DNA of 64,000 nucleotides from Arthrobacter sp. CAU 1506 (GCF_005047635.1 NZ_SUKC01000001.1:310001-374000); one strand, 5' to 3'. Numbered from the stretch's first letter, positions 33,056 through 43,070 are shown. Notes: generated from the sequence alone by a model not told the origin. Numbers and translations are program-made.

Positions 33056-34429
33056 ATGGACGCGTTCGGCTGGCTGCCTACCCGGTACATCACGCTTCGC
33101 GGCTGGGGATTTGTGGCGGCCGGCACGCTGGCGCTGCTGCTGGCGCAGGTGCTGGGACGCCGCGACCTGCTGGCGCTGGGCGTGTTCCTCATCGCCCTGC
33201 CGCTGCTGGCGGCGGCGGCGATGGTGCTCCTGAAGCCCCAGTTCACCGTGGAACGGAAGTTCCGGCCCGCCGCCGTCGAAACCGGCGTCGTCGCCCAGGT
33301 CGAGTTGACGGTGCGCCGCGGCGGGGGTTCGCCCGGGCTCGTCTACATGGAGGAGCAGCTGCCGCTGCGCTTTGGCAAGCCGCCGTCGTTCCGGTTCCCG
33401 GCGCGGCACCCGTCCCGGTCCGGAGCGAGCATCTACGAATACAAGCTGCGCTCCAGCCAGCGCGGGCTGTTCGCCATCGGACCGGTCACTGCAGATTTCA
33501 CTGATCCCTTTGGATTGGCCAATCACCGGCACCATCTGGGGGAAACCAGCCCCTTGGTGGTCACCCCGGCCCCCGTGCAACTGCCTGCCACGTCGCTGAC
33601 CGGGGCACGCGGCTCCGACGGCACGGCGAGCACCCGGCGGCAAGCCAATCCCAGCGACGACGACGTCATGACCCGCGAATACCGGTACGGCGATCCGATG
33701 CGCCGGGTCCACTGGGCAGCGACCGCCCGGCAGGGCGAGCTCATGGTCCGGCAGGAAGAATCAGTGACCACCCCGCAAGCGACGATCGTGCTGGACCGGC
33801 GCGCGTCGGCCTTCGGTGCCGGCCTCCTGCCGTCGTTCGGCGATGGCGGCAGCCATCACGGCGATCTGCTGCATACCTCGCCCACCTTCGAATGGGCCGT
33901 CACCGCCGTCGCCTCGGCCGCCAACGACTTCCTCCAGCGCAATTACACTGTGCGGCTCCTCGACCCACACGCCGCGGCGGCGGTCCTGGAGTCCCCGTCG
34001 GCTCCGTCGCCCGGTCAGGAAGAATTCGACGGGCCGGCGGGCTATCAGGATCTGGCTGAAGGGCTGGCCGCGCTGGGCCTGGCCGACGACCACCGCAAGT
34101 CCGAGCGGCATCCGGCCGCGCCTGCGTTCGGGGACCGGTTGATGGACAAACTTGCGGCGCACAAATACAAGGGGCCGCTGGTCGCGATCCTGGGCCAGAT
34201 CGGCGTCGACGAAGCTCGCCTGCTGGCACCTGCTGCCGAATTCGGCTCGCATGCCTTCGCACTGATCGTCACCGAACGCCCGCAACAGGCGAGGGCCGCC
34301 ATGGACCTCCTGCGCACCGGTGGCTGGCGGACCGTGGCGGTCAGTCCCAAAGCCTCGGTGTCGGCTGCCTGGGCCCACTTCGACCTCAGCGATCGCATCG
34401 AGCCGGTGGGAACAGGAGCGGCGTCGTGA
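33056..34429 (+). CDS. DUF58 domain protein
   Basis: A 457-residue protein with two N-terminal membrane helices (GWGFVAAGTLALLLAQVL and LLALGVFLIALPLLAAAAMVLL). A beta-rich part follows, then the DUF58 signature TREYRYGDPMRRVHWAATARQGELMVRQEE, and a C-terminal VWA-like portion. DUF58 proteins occur with MoxR and transglutaminase-like partners in cell-surface or stress functions that remain poorly defined. The ATG at 33056 lies five bases after the moxR stop. Its TGA overlaps the next gene GTG by four bases. Confidence 0.9.
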   Translation: MDAFGWLPTRYITLRGWGFVAAGTLALLLAQVLGRRDLLALGVFLIALPLLAAAAMVLLKPQFTVERKFRPAAVETGVVAQVELTVRRGGGSPGLVYMEEQLPLRFGKPPSFRFPARHPSRSGASIYEYKLRSSQRGLFAIGPVTADFTDPFGLANHRHHLGETSPLVVTPAPVQLPATSLTGARGSDGTASTRRQANPSDDDVMTREYRYGDPMRRVHWAATARQGELMVRQEESVTTPQATIVLDRRASAFGAGLLPSFGDGGSHHGDLLHTSPTFEWAVTAVASAANDFLQRNYTVRLLDPHAAAAVLESPSAPSPGQEEFDGPAGYQDLAEGLAALGLADDHRKSERHPAAPAFGDRLMDKLAAHKYKGPLVAILGQIGVDEARLLAPAAEFGSHAFALIVTERPQQARAAMDLLRTGGWRTVAVSPKASVSAAWAHFDLSDRIEPVGTGAAS

Positions 34430-36810
34430 CCGTCACGCTGGACAAGCCCGCCGACCGCCTGGCGCCGGGAACATCCCGCCGCGCTGGCGGCCGGCCTCCC
34501 TCCCCCGGCCTCGCGCCGTGGCTGATGAGCGCCGCCGTCGCCGTGGCTGTGCTGCTCACCGCCGCCAACTTGCACGGAGTCCTCGAGGGCTGGAGTTGGC
34601 TGTTCCAAGTCGCCGTCACGGTTGGTGCCATCGAGGCCGCCACCGGTCTGGCACGCCGGTTGGAGTGGCCGCCGTTGACCGGGGCGCTGCTGGGGCTTGC
34701 CGCTCTGGTGATGTCGGTCAATGCCATGTTCCTGGCTCCGACCAGTTTCCTGGGCGTCATCCCCGGGCCGGACACCTTCGCGGCCCTGGATCCCCTGCTG
34801 GAGGAAGCCCGGGACACCGTGGTCTCGCAGGTGGCGCCGGTGCTGGTCAACCCGGGTGTTGCCCTGGCGGCCTGTGTGGGAGTCGGATTGATCGCCCTTT
34901 TGGTGGACACCTTGGCCGTCCCGCTGCAGATGCCGGCCATCAGCGGTCTGGGCCTGCTGGGTTTGGTCTCTGTTCCGGCAATGATCAAACCGAACAGCAT
35001 CGGCGCGGCCGGATTCTTGGCGGCCGCCGCCGGTTATCTGCTGCTGCTGGGATGCGCGCATTGGCTCGCCGCCGACGGCAGCGGCCGGGGCCGCCTGGCA
35101 TCGTCTGAGCATCTGCGCCGCGCCTCAGGCATCGCCGCGGCCGGATTGGCGGCCGCGCTGGTGCTCCCGCTGGCCATTCCGGGCTTCTCCTCCGGGTTGT
35201 TCCCGGAGGGGTCGCGGCTGAACTGGGGGGCGCCCACCGGGCTGAATCCGGTGGTCAGTCTGGGCGACAACCTCCGGCGGCCCGGGGCCTTCGGCCGGAT
35301 GACCTATGCCACCGATGCCCAAGAGCCGTTGTACCTGCGATCGGTCACGCTGGAGAACCTGACCGGTGCGCGCTGGAGCCCCAGCCCATTCGGGGGCAAC
35401 AAACGAACCGGCATCGACGAACTGGACGTACCCGGCGTGCAGAACCTGCTGGCATCCGGCGAGGTGACCACCACGCTCATCAGCACGGCGTCTTTCACCA
35501 GCCCGTGGCTGCTGGTTCCCTACGCTCCGGCGCAAGTCTCCGGTGCCCGCGGCCAATGGAGCTGGGATCCAAGCACGCTGAATATCCGCGGGGAATCGGG
35601 CACCACCACCGCCAATCAGGACTACGAAGTGCGCAGCGTCAAGCCTCGGCTGACCCGGGACATACTCCGCGCCGCCGAGCCCGCCAACAATGCTGTGGTC
35701 GACCCGGTCTTCTCCGAGCTTCCGCGCAACATGCCTGACATCATTACCGATACCGCCGCGTCGGTTCTTGACGGACTGGACAGTCCGTTCGAGCAGGCCA
35801 TGGCCATCCAGACCTACCTGCGGACCTCCGGTTTTGTGTACTCCGAACAGGCCCCCGTGGACGGCGGCTATGACCAGAGCGGATTCGACGTGGTGGCGGC
35901 CTTCTTGGAGGAGAAGTCCGGTTACTGCATCCACTACGCGGCGACCATGGCCATCATGGCCCGGATCGCCGGCATCCCCAGCCGGATGGCGGTTGGCTAT
36001 GCACCGGGTCGTCCCACCGGAACCGTGCTCACTGACGGCCCTGGTGCGGACCTGAAGGAGTACGAGATCGATTCCCGGGACGCCCACGCCTGGCCGGAGC
36101 TTTTCTTCAGCGGCGTCGGCTGGGTCTCTTTCGAGCCAACCCCGTCACGCGGCGTGTTGCCGGCGTACGCGCAGACCGAAACCACCCCCGGCTCCCCCAC
36201 GCAGCCGGAGGACGTTCTCCGGCCCACAAACCAGCCCCGGCCGGGCGCCGGCGCCGCCGGCGAGCAGGCGGAACCAAATTCGCCGGCTCCTGCCGAGGAC
36301 GACGTGCTGTCCCGACAGCTGTGGTCGGCGGCGGTTGCGGCCGTGGTGCTGGGCCTCCTGCTGACGCCGCTGCTGCTGCGCCGCCGTCGCACCAGTCGGC
36401 GCCGGGCGGCGCTGGCAGCCGGCGGAACCGGACGCAGGGCCGCCGTCGCCGCGTGGGTAGAAGCCGTGGACGTCGCAGAGGACCTCGGCTGGGCAGCGGC
36501 CGCAACGGAGACGCCGCGGGCTTTCCAACAACGTCTGGACGACGCCGGAGTGGTCACCGGTGAGTCTTCCGCCGCCTTGTCCCGGCTGCGGGCAGGCTAC
36601 GAACGGGCGGCGTATGCAGCACCGGAGACTCCGGCGCCGGACGGCCACAACGCTGCCCGCTGGGCGGACGTGGAAGCCGTCAAGGGCCGGCTCCAAGAGC
36701 GGGCCGGCTGGAAGCGGCGCTTGGCGGGGCTGTTCTGGCCCGCCTCGCTGTTCAGCCGCCGGCCGTCCGGAGCGGACGGCCGACGGGCGGATCAAGACTA
36801 CTTGGCGTAG
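34426..36810 (+). CDS. TgpA-like transglutaminase-domain membrane protein
   Basis: A 794-residue protein. An N-terminal block of about seven helices is followed by a large extracytoplasmic region with the transglutaminase core, with catalytic Cys in EKSGYCIHYAATMAIMARIAG and His in RDAHAWPELFF, then WVSFEPTPSRG. A late transmembrane helix near AAVAAVVLGLLLTPLLL precedes a DUF4129-like cytoplasmic tail. It probably acts as a surface protease or transglutaminase with the MoxR/DUF58 pair. The GTG at 34426 overlaps the DUF58 stop. Its last 13 bases overlap the convergent gabD 3' end. Confidence 0.9.
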   Translation: MTVTLDKPADRLAPGTSRRAGGRPPSPGLAPWLMSAAVAVAVLLTAANLHGVLEGWSWLFQVAVTVGAIEAATGLARRLEWPPLTGALLGLAALVMSVNAMFLAPTSFLGVIPGPDTFAALDPLLEEARDTVVSQVAPVLVNPGVALAACVGVGLIALLVDTLAVPLQMPAISGLGLLGLVSVPAMIKPNSIGAAGFLAAAAGYLLLLGCAHWLAADGSGRGRLASSEHLRRASGIAAAGLAAALVLPLAIPGFSSGLFPEGSRLNWGAPTGLNPVVSLGDNLRRPGAFGRMTYATDAQEPLYLRSVTLENLTGARWSPSPFGGNKRTGIDELDVPGVQNLLASGEVTTTLISTASFTSPWLLVPYAPAQVSGARGQWSWDPSTLNIRGESGTTTANQDYEVRSVKPRLTRDILRAAEPANNAVVDPVFSELPRNMPDIITDTAASVLDGLDSPFEQAMAIQTYLRTSGFVYSEQAPVDGGYDQSGFDVVAAFLEEKSGYCIHYAATMAIMARIAGIPSRMAVGYAPGRPTGTVLTDGPGADLKEYEIDSRDAHAWPELFFSGVGWVSFEPTPSRGVLPAYAQTETTPGSPTQPEDVLRPTNQPRPGAGAAGEQAEPNSPAPAEDDVLSRQLWSAAVAAVVLGLLLTPLLLRRRRTSRRRAALAAGGTGRRAAVAAWVEAVDVAEDLGWAAAATETPRAFQQRLDDAGVVTGESSAALSRLRAGYERAAYAAPETPAPDGHNAARWADVEAVKGRLQERAGWKRRLAGLFWPASLFSRRPSGADGRRADQDYLA

Positions 36811-38279
36811 GGGTCCGCGATCCCGATGTACTGGACGGTGGTGTACTCGTCCAGGCCTTCTGCGCCACCCTCGCGGCCCATGCCGGACTGCTTCACTCCG
36901 CCAAACGGGGCGGCCGCATTGGAGATCACGCCGGCGTTGTAGCCCACCAGGCCGAATTCGATCTGCTCGGAGACGCGGAACATGCGGTTCACGTCACGCG
37001 AGTAGATGTAGGAAGCCAGACCGTACTCACTGGCGTTGGCCAGGGCGATGGCCTGCTCCTCGGTTTCGAACGTGGTCACCGGTGCGACCGGGCCAAAGAT
37101 CTCGCTGCGGAGGATGTCGGCGTCGTTCGGAACGTTGGCCAGCACGGTCGGCTGGTAGAAGTAGCCGTCACCGTCCACCGGCGCACCGCCGGTGCTGACG
37201 GACGCTCCGGCTTCCACGGCTGCGGTCACCAAGGCGTGAACGTCGTCGCGGGCGCCGCCGTCGATCAGCGGGCCCACCGTGGTGTCGGCCTCGGTGCCGC
37301 GTCCGGTCTTGAGCGCCTTCATGGCATTGGCAAACTTGGTGGTGAATTCCTCGGCCACCGAGGCCTGGACCAGGAAGCGGTTGGCCGCGGTGCAGGCCTC
37401 GCCCATGTTGCGCATCTTGGCGGCCATGGCTCCCTCGACGGCCTTATCCAGGTCGGCGTCCTCGAACACGATGAACGGGGCGTTTCCGCCGAGCTCCATC
37501 GAGGTGCGCAGCACGTTGTTGGCGGCGTCCTTGAGCAGCTGCTTGCCCACCGGGGTGGATCCGGTGAAGGAGACCTTGCGCAGCCGCGAATCCTGCATCA
37601 GCGGACCGGAGATCCCGGACGCGCTCTTGGACGAAACCACGTTCAGCACACCGGCCGGAAGGCCCGCCTCGATCATGGTCTGGGCGAAGAGCTGGCTGGT
37701 CAGCGGGGTCAACTTGGCCGGCTTCAGCACCATGGTGCAGCCGGCGGCGATGGCGGGCCCGACCTTGCGCGTGGCCATGGCCAGCGGGAAGTTCCAGGGG
37801 GTGATCAGCAGGCAGGGACCGACCGGCTTGCGCTGGACCAGGATCTTGTTCTTGCCCTCCGGCGTGGTCAGGTAGCGGCCGTAGTCGCGGACAGCCTCTT
37901 CGGAGAACCAGCGAAGGAACTCGGCACCGTAGACGACCTCGCCGCGGGATTCGGCCAGCGGCTTGCCCATTTCCATGGTCATCAGCAGGGCGAAGTCCTC
38001 GGCCCGCTCAGTCACCAGTTCGAAACCGCGGCGCAGGATCTCGGCGCGCTCACGCGGAGCGGTGCGGGCCCAGGAGGCCTGCACCTTGTCGGCAGCGTCG
38101 AGGGCGGCGAGCGCATCCTCGCTGGTGGCAGACGCCAAGGTGGCCAGCACCTTGCCGGTGGCAGGATCCGCCACCTCGAAGGTGCCGCCGTCGGAGGCGT
38201 CGCGCCATTCGCCGTTGATCAGCAGGCCGGTAGGTACTTTGGCGAGCAGTTCTGCTTCGCGGGCTGCGGTTTCAGCCAT
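36798..38279 (-). CDS. gabD: Succinate-semialdehyde dehydrogenase (NAD(P)+)
   Basis: A 493-residue aldehyde dehydrogenase of the SSADH type, oxidising succinic semialdehyde to succinate in GABA catabolism. Motifs include ITPWNFPLAMATRKVGPAIA, the catalytic Glu region TSMELGGNAPFIVF, the nucleophile Cys in GEACTAANR, and EIFGPVAPVTTF. The substrate call rests on overall GabD-like sequence; related aldehydes cannot be excluded. The ATG at 38279 follows TTTGGAGG. In its leader, two partial direct repeats of CTGTGAAG...GGAAACC (minus strand) may be a regulator site. No gabT or permease lies adjacent. Confidence 0.88.
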   Translation of the reverse strand: MAETAAREAELLAKVPTGLLINGEWRDASDGGTFEVADPATGKVLATLASATSEDALAALDAADKVQASWARTAPRERAEILRRGFELVTERAEDFALLMTMEMGKPLAESRGEVVYGAEFLRWFSEEAVRDYGRYLTTPEGKNKILVQRKPVGPCLLITPWNFPLAMATRKVGPAIAAGCTMVLKPAKLTPLTSQLFAQTMIEAGLPAGVLNVVSSKSASGISGPLMQDSRLRKVSFTGSTPVGKQLLKDAANNVLRTSMELGGNAPFIVFEDADLDKAVEGAMAAKMRNMGEACTAANRFLVQASVAEEFTTKFANAMKALKTGRGTEADTTVGPLIDGGARDDVHALVTAAVEAGASVSTGGAPVDGDGYFYQPTVLANVPNDADILRSEIFGPVAPVTTFETEEQAIALANASEYGLASYIYSRDVNRMFRVSEQIEFGLVGYNAGVISNAAAPFGGVKQSGMGREGGAEGLDEYTTVQYIGIADPYAK

Positions 38280-38479
38280 GGCGGTGCCTCCAAATGTTCA
38301 GGATTGAGTCCGTGGGCGCAGTGCCCGGTTTCCTTCACAGTAGGTTTCCGCTTCACAGGTGTAAATGCGAGGGTGCACTACATTCCGCGGTCCCTACTGT
38401 GCAGATCGACAATATCAACGGCTGCCCCGCAGCACCTGCATCGAACCCGGGCGAGGGCGTTATGTGACGACGACGGCGG

Positions 38480-38512
38480 CCGACACCGTCCGCGCCTAGC
38501 TGACGGTGTCGG
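38480..38512 (-). terminator. rsmI terminator overlapping its stop codon
   Basis: CCGACACCGTC (38480-38490) and GACGGTGTCGG (38502-38512) form a perfect 11-bp stem. One arm lies in the last codons of rsmI, and the stop codon (38496-38498) lies in the 11-base loop. On the minus strand it is followed by GCCGCCGTCGTC without a T-run. Confidence 0.65.
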
Positions 38513-39380
38513 ATCGGGCAGCCAGGACTGCCGAGTACAGTTCCCGCTTGCTGATCCGCGCATCGGCTGCCACTGCGGCCACCGCTTCTTTAAGGCGGGC
38601 GCCTTGGGCCACCAGTGCGTTGACGTCCTGCACATGGTCTTCCGGCCGTTCGGGGGCTGCCTCCGGAGCACCGGCCACCACCACGGCAATCTCGCCGCGT
38701 ACTTCTTCTGTTTCTGCCCACTCGAGCAGTTCGCGGACCGGACCCCGCAGGACTTCTTCATGCAGCTTGGTCAGTTCCCGGCACACGGCTGCCTGCCGTT
38801 CCGGACCGAACCCGGCATCGAGCGCGCGCAGCATGGCCGCCAGCCGGTGCGGTGCTTCAAAGAACACCATGGTCCGCCGCTCACCGGCCAGCTCCGCCAG
38901 CCGCGCCGCGCGCTCCCCCTGCTTGCGGGGCAGGAATCCTTCGAAAGTGAAGCGGTCGGTGGGGAGACCGGACAGCGCCAGCGCCGTCAGCACAGCCGAG
39001 GGGCCGGGCACCGCGGTAACCAGGACTCCCGCCGCCACGGCCGCTTCGACCAAACGGAAGCCGGGGTCGGAGACGGCCGGCATGCCGGCGTCGGTCACCA
39101 TCACCAGCGTGCTGCCGGCCAGGACCAGTTCCAGCAGGTCGGCGGTGCGGCTGGCTTCATTGTGTTCGTGGTAGCTGATGATTTTGCCGCCGGCGGTGAT
39201 GCCCAGGAGCTGCAGCAGTTTATGCAGCCTGCGTGTGTCTTCCGCCGCGACCACATCGGCTGTCTGAAGCAGTTCAACCAGCCGCGGTGAGGCGTCCCTG
39301 ACATTGCCGATCGGTGTCCCCGCCAACACAATCTGCCCTGGCTGGCCCAGTGCCGGACCGCCAGCTTCCCGCTCATTCAC
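38496..39380 (-). CDS. rsmI: 16S rRNA (cytidine-2'-O-)-methyltransferase
   Basis: A 294-residue tetrapyrrole-methylase-fold enzyme that methylates the ribose of C1402 in 16S rRNA. Signatures: IVLAGTPIGNVRDASPRLVELL, VVAAEDTRRLHKLL, YHEHNE, LVMVTDAGMPAVSDPG, VTAVPGPSAVLTALALSGLP and GFLPRK. The GTG at 39380 is the best start in the frame, although the ribosome binding site is weak. It is divergent from the protein mannosyltransferase gene, the same arrangement as in mycobacteria. Its 3' end forms part of a terminator stem. Confidence 0.95.
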   Translation of the reverse strand: MNEREAGGPALGQPGQIVLAGTPIGNVRDASPRLVELLQTADVVAAEDTRRLHKLLQLLGITAGGKIISYHEHNEASRTADLLELVLAGSTLVMVTDAGMPAVSDPGFRLVEAAVAAGVLVTAVPGPSAVLTALALSGLPTDRFTFEGFLPRKQGERAARLAELAGERRTMVFFEAPHRLAAMLRALDAGFGPERQAAVCRELTKLHEEVLRGPVRELLEWAETEEVRGEIAVVVAGAPEAAPERPEDHVQDVNALVAQGARLKEAVAAVAADARISKRELYSAVLAARSDTVS

Positions 39381-39563
39381 ATGGACAACCCTACCCGCAG
39401 CCCGGCGGACGGGGATCCAGCCGCTTTCGGCGGAAGCCCATGGCCTGTTTCGCCCGCACCTTATATAGAGTCAGTATGTGCCCGACCGCAGCGAGGGCCG
39501 CCTTGGTGCGGCCGGCAACCCCTTTGGCGTCGCGGCACACCCACATACTTACCGGCCGGTAAC

Positions 39564-41207
39564 ATGATGGCCGTGACCCATAGCACGCCCGCTCCTGCTG
39601 CGGAAGCCCGCCGCGGACGCTGGCTGGAGACACCGGGCCGGGCCTTCAGCGAGGCCGTGCTGCGCCGCCGCCTGCTGGGTGTTCCGGCACAGTTCGGCAT
39701 CTGGGCCTGGCTGCTTCCCTTGCTCATCGCCGTCCTTGGCGGCGTGCTCCGCTTCTACCGCCTGGGCGAACCGGGTTCGCTGGTGTTCGACGAAACCTAC
39801 TACGTCAAGGACGCCTACTCCTACCTGCAGTCCGGCTATGAACGGGATTGGCCCGACGACGCCAACGAGTCCTTCAACGCTGGCCGTCCGGACGTCCTCC
39901 TGGACACCCCCGAGTATGTGGTGCACCCACCCGTCGGCAAATGGATGATCGCCGCCGGGATGTGGCTCTTTGGCTCGGACAATGCCTTCGGCTGGCGGTT
40001 CGGCGCCGCGCTGACGGGCACCCTGTCCATCCTGCTCATCGCCCTGATCGCGCAGGCCCTGTTCAAGTCGACGGCGCTGGGCGGGATCGCCGGCCTGCTG
40101 ACCGCCATCGACGGCCACCATTTGGTCCACTCCCGGACATCGCTGTTGGACATTTTCCTGATGTTCTGGATTGTCGCTGCGTTCGGCTGCCTGCTGCTGG
40201 ACCGCAGCGACGGACGACGCCGGCTGGCCGCGAAAATTGCCCGGCTCACCGGCTCCTCCGGGGTACCGCACCCGTCACGGCTGCTGTACGGCCCGTGGAT
40301 CCTCTGGCGGCCGTGGCGGCTTGCCGCCGCCGTCTCCCTGGGCCTGGCGGTGGGAACCAAGTGGTCCGGACTGGCCTTCGTCGCGGTGTTCGGGCTCCTG
40401 TGCGTGTTCTGGGACCTCAGCGCCCGCCGGACCGCCGGCATCAGCGAGTGGTTCTCGGCCGGTGTGCTCCGCGACGGTGTGCCGGCGTTCTTCACCATGA
40501 TTCCTGTGGCGGCCTTGACGTATCTGGCCTCCTGGACCGGCTGGCTGCGCTCCAACAACGCGTATGACCGGAACTGGGCGGCGTCGAACCCTTCCGGAAG
40601 CTGGGGCTGGTTACCGGACTGGCTGCGTTCCCTGGCCGAGTACCACCGCAGCGCCTACACCTTCCACAACGGCTTGCATTCGGAGCATCCATACGAATCC
40701 AACGCCTGGACCTGGCTGTTCATGGGCCGCCCCACCTCCTTCTACTACCAGTCCGAAGAAGCCGGCCAGGGTGCCTGCCATGCGGCCGGGGGCTGTTCCG
40801 AAGCCGTCACGGTGGTCGGGAATCCGCTGATCTGGTGGGCTGCTGCGGCCTGCCTGCTGGTGCTGCTGTTTTGTTGGGCCGGGCGCCGGGACTGGCGTGC
40901 GGGTGCCATCCTGGCGGGTGTCGCGGCCGGCTACCTGCCGTGGTTCCTCTACCCGGAACGGACTACCTTCTTCTTCTACGCCATCTCCTTCCAGCCGTTC
41001 CTGGTCTTGGCGCTGACCTACACACTGGGGCTGGCGCTGGGCCGGCCCACCGACCCGCCATGGCGCCGGCGGCAGGGCGTGCTGGTGGTCGGGCTCTTTG
41101 TGGCGGCAGCGCTCCTGGTATCGGCCTTCTTCCTGCCGGTGTGGACCGCAGAGCTGATCGATTACAACCAGTGGCGCTGGCGCATGTGGATGCCGAGCTG
41201 GATCTAA
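39564..41207 (+). CDS. pmt: Dolichyl/polyprenyl-phosphate-mannose-protein mannosyltransferase
   Basis: A 547-residue GT39 membrane enzyme with about ten helices. It transfers mannose from polyprenyl-P-mannose to Ser/Thr of exported proteins. The first extracytoplasmic loop carries the catalytic acidic pair in SLVFDETYYVKDAYSYLQ, followed by HPPVGKWMIAAGMWLFG, DGHHLVHSRTSLLDIFLMFW and YERTTFFFYAISFQPFL-like segments typical of actinobacterial Pmt. The ATG at 39564 (MMAVTHS, with a second ATG one codon later) is preferred over an upstream ATG at 39381 whose 61-residue lead is Pro/Arg-rich and unlike the family. Divergent from rsmI; an acyl-CoA ligase follows. Confidence 0.92.
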   Translation: MMAVTHSTPAPAAEARRGRWLETPGRAFSEAVLRRRLLGVPAQFGIWAWLLPLLIAVLGGVLRFYRLGEPGSLVFDETYYVKDAYSYLQSGYERDWPDDANESFNAGRPDVLLDTPEYVVHPPVGKWMIAAGMWLFGSDNAFGWRFGAALTGTLSILLIALIAQALFKSTALGGIAGLLTAIDGHHLVHSRTSLLDIFLMFWIVAAFGCLLLDRSDGRRRLAAKIARLTGSSGVPHPSRLLYGPWILWRPWRLAAAVSLGLAVGTKWSGLAFVAVFGLLCVFWDLSARRTAGISEWFSAGVLRDGVPAFFTMIPVAALTYLASWTGWLRSNNAYDRNWAASNPSGSWGWLPDWLRSLAEYHRSAYTFHNGLHSEHPYESNAWTWLFMGRPTSFYYQSEEAGQGACHAAGGCSEAVTVVGNPLIWWAAAACLLVLLFCWAGRRDWRAGAILAGVAAGYLPWFLYPERTTFFFYAISFQPFLVLALTYTLGLALGRPTDPPWRRRQGVLVVGLFVAAALLVSAFFLPVWTAELIDYNQWRWRMWMPSWI

Positions 41208-41256
41208 TGCAGGCAAGACTGCACAACTTTTACCGGAAGCAGAAAGTGGGCACGAA

Positions 41257-43068
41257 GTGCGAGAAGCGGTAACGGAACTCCTGGCGACCATGCCGGCGGG
41301 GTCGAACATCACGGACATCCTGGTGGCACAGCACCAGCGCGACCCGCAGCGGGCGCTCTACGCCGTCAAGCGCAACGGCGCGTGGTCCGATGTCTCGGCG
41401 GCGGAGCTCCTGGGCCAGGTCACGGCGCTGGCCAAGGGTCTCATGGCTTCCGGCATCGAGCCTGGCGACACCATTGCGGTGATGTCCAAGACCCGGTTTG
41501 AGTGGACGGTGGTGGATTTGGCGGGCTGGTTCGCCGGCGCCGTCGTGGTTCCCATCTATGAGACGTCCTCCCCGCTCCAAGTGCAGTGGATACTGCAGGA
41601 CTCCGCGGCGAAGATGGTGTTCGCCGAGGACGCTGCCAAGGCGGCCGTGGTAGGCCAGGCCATGTCCGGCCTGCCGGCCGAACTGTTGGTCTGGCAGCTG
41701 GACCGGAACGCCGATGGACTGGCCCAGCTGAAGGCAGCCGGAACCGACATCACCGACGAGGCCCTCGAACTGCGCCGCACCTCCCGCGGCATGGCGGACG
41801 CGGCGTCGCTGGTATACACCTCGGGCACCACCGGTCGGCCGCGCGGCTGCATTGTCAGCCACGGCAACTTCGCCGAACTGGCGGTCAACACGGTGGAGTT
41901 CCTGCCGGACATCCTGAAGCGTCCGGATGCCAAATCGCTGATGTTCCTGCCGCTGGCCCACGTCCTGGCCCGGGCGGTGCAGGTGATCTGCCTGGCCGCC
42001 GGAGTGAAGATGGGCCACACCTCCAGCATGGCCGAGTTGATCGAAGACCTGGCCAGCTACCAGCCGACGTTCCTGCTGGTGGTTCCGCGCGTCTTCGAAA
42101 AGGTCTACGCCACTGCCCGCCAGAAGGCGCACGACGGCGGCAAAGGCCGGATCTTCGACGCCGCAGCGCAGACGGCGGTCGCCTACTCGGAGGCGCGGGA
42201 CGCCCAGGCCCGCGGCGCCGGTGCCGGCCCCGGCCTGGCGTTGAAGGCCAAGCGTGCCGTGTTCGACAAGCTGGTGTACGGCAAGCTCCGGGCGGCCTTC
42301 GGCGGCCAGGTGGAGTACACCGTCTCCGGTGCATCGGCGCTAAATCCGATGCTGGCGCATTTTTTCACCGGCATCGGCGTGCCGGTGTTGGAAGGCTACG
42401 GGCTGACCGAGTCCACCGCCCCCGCGGCGGTCAACCTGCCGCGAGCCAACCGGATCGGCACCGTTGGCCTGCCGTTGCCCGGCACCACCATCAGGATCGC
42501 GGACGACGGCGAAGTCCTGATCAAGGGCATCGGCATCACTCCCGGTTACCACAACAACGAGGCAGCCAATGCCGAATCCTTCCGGGATGGCTACTTCTGC
42601 ACCGGCGACGTCGGCACACTGGACGACGACGGCTACCTCACCATCACCGGCAGGAAGAAGGATCTGCTGGTGACAGCAGGCGGCAAGAATGTGGCTCCGG
42701 GGCCGCTGGAGGACGCATTGCGCGAGCACCGGCTGGTCTCCCAGGCCGTGGTGGTCGGCGAAGGCCGTCCCTTCATCGGGGCACTGGTCTCCCTCGATGA
42801 AGAGGGACTCACCGGATGGCTGGCGGCGGCCGGCCGCAGCCCAATGGACCTCACCGCCGCGGCGGAAGATCCGGCGGTGCGGGCCGAGCTGCAGCAAGCC
42901 GTGGATCATGCCAACCGGCTGGTCTCGCGGGCGGAGCAGATCCGGAAATTCGATGTGCTGCGGCAGGACCTGACCGAGGCTTCCGGGCATCTGACGCCGT
43001 CGCTGAAGCTTAAGCGGATGACCGTGCTGGAGGATTTCGCCGGGCAGATCGACGGACTCTACAGCTAG
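41257..43068 (+). CDS. Long-chain fatty-acid-CoA ligase (AMP-binding), FadD15-like
   Basis: A 603-residue adenylate-forming enzyme activating long-chain fatty acids to acyl-CoA. Core motifs: SLVYTSGTTGRPRGCIVSH (P-loop), LPLAHVLARA, EGYGLTEST, DGYFCTGDVGTLDDDGYLTITGRKKDLLVT, and GGKNVAPGPLED with its late Lys region. It lies 49 bases after pmt. The GTG at 41257 is the first plausible start, but the ribosome binding site is weak. Specific chain length is unknown. Confidence 0.92.
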   Translation: MREAVTELLATMPAGSNITDILVAQHQRDPQRALYAVKRNGAWSDVSAAELLGQVTALAKGLMASGIEPGDTIAVMSKTRFEWTVVDLAGWFAGAVVVPIYETSSPLQVQWILQDSAAKMVFAEDAAKAAVVGQAMSGLPAELLVWQLDRNADGLAQLKAAGTDITDEALELRRTSRGMADAASLVYTSGTTGRPRGCIVSHGNFAELAVNTVEFLPDILKRPDAKSLMFLPLAHVLARAVQVICLAAGVKMGHTSSMAELIEDLASYQPTFLLVVPRVFEKVYATARQKAHDGGKGRIFDAAAQTAVAYSEARDAQARGAGAGPGLALKAKRAVFDKLVYGKLRAAFGGQVEYTVSGASALNPMLAHFFTGIGVPVLEGYGLTESTAPAAVNLPRANRIGTVGLPLPGTTIRIADDGEVLIKGIGITPGYHNNEAANAESFRDGYFCTGDVGTLDDDGYLTITGRKKDLLVTAGGKNVAPGPLEDALREHRLVSQAVVVGEGRPFIGALVSLDEEGLTGWLAAAGRSPMDLTAAAEDPAVRAELQQAVDHANRLVSRAEQIRKFDVLRQDLTEASGHLTPSLKLKRMTVLEDFAGQIDGLYS

Positions 43069-43070
43069 CC

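Noticed and set aside
39381-39563. N-terminal extension of the Pmt protein from an ATG at 39381
   Set aside because: The 61 extra residues are Pro/Arg-rich, unlike Pmt family starts, and would leave almost no space for a promoter next to the divergent rsmI. The ATG at 39564 is a better start.
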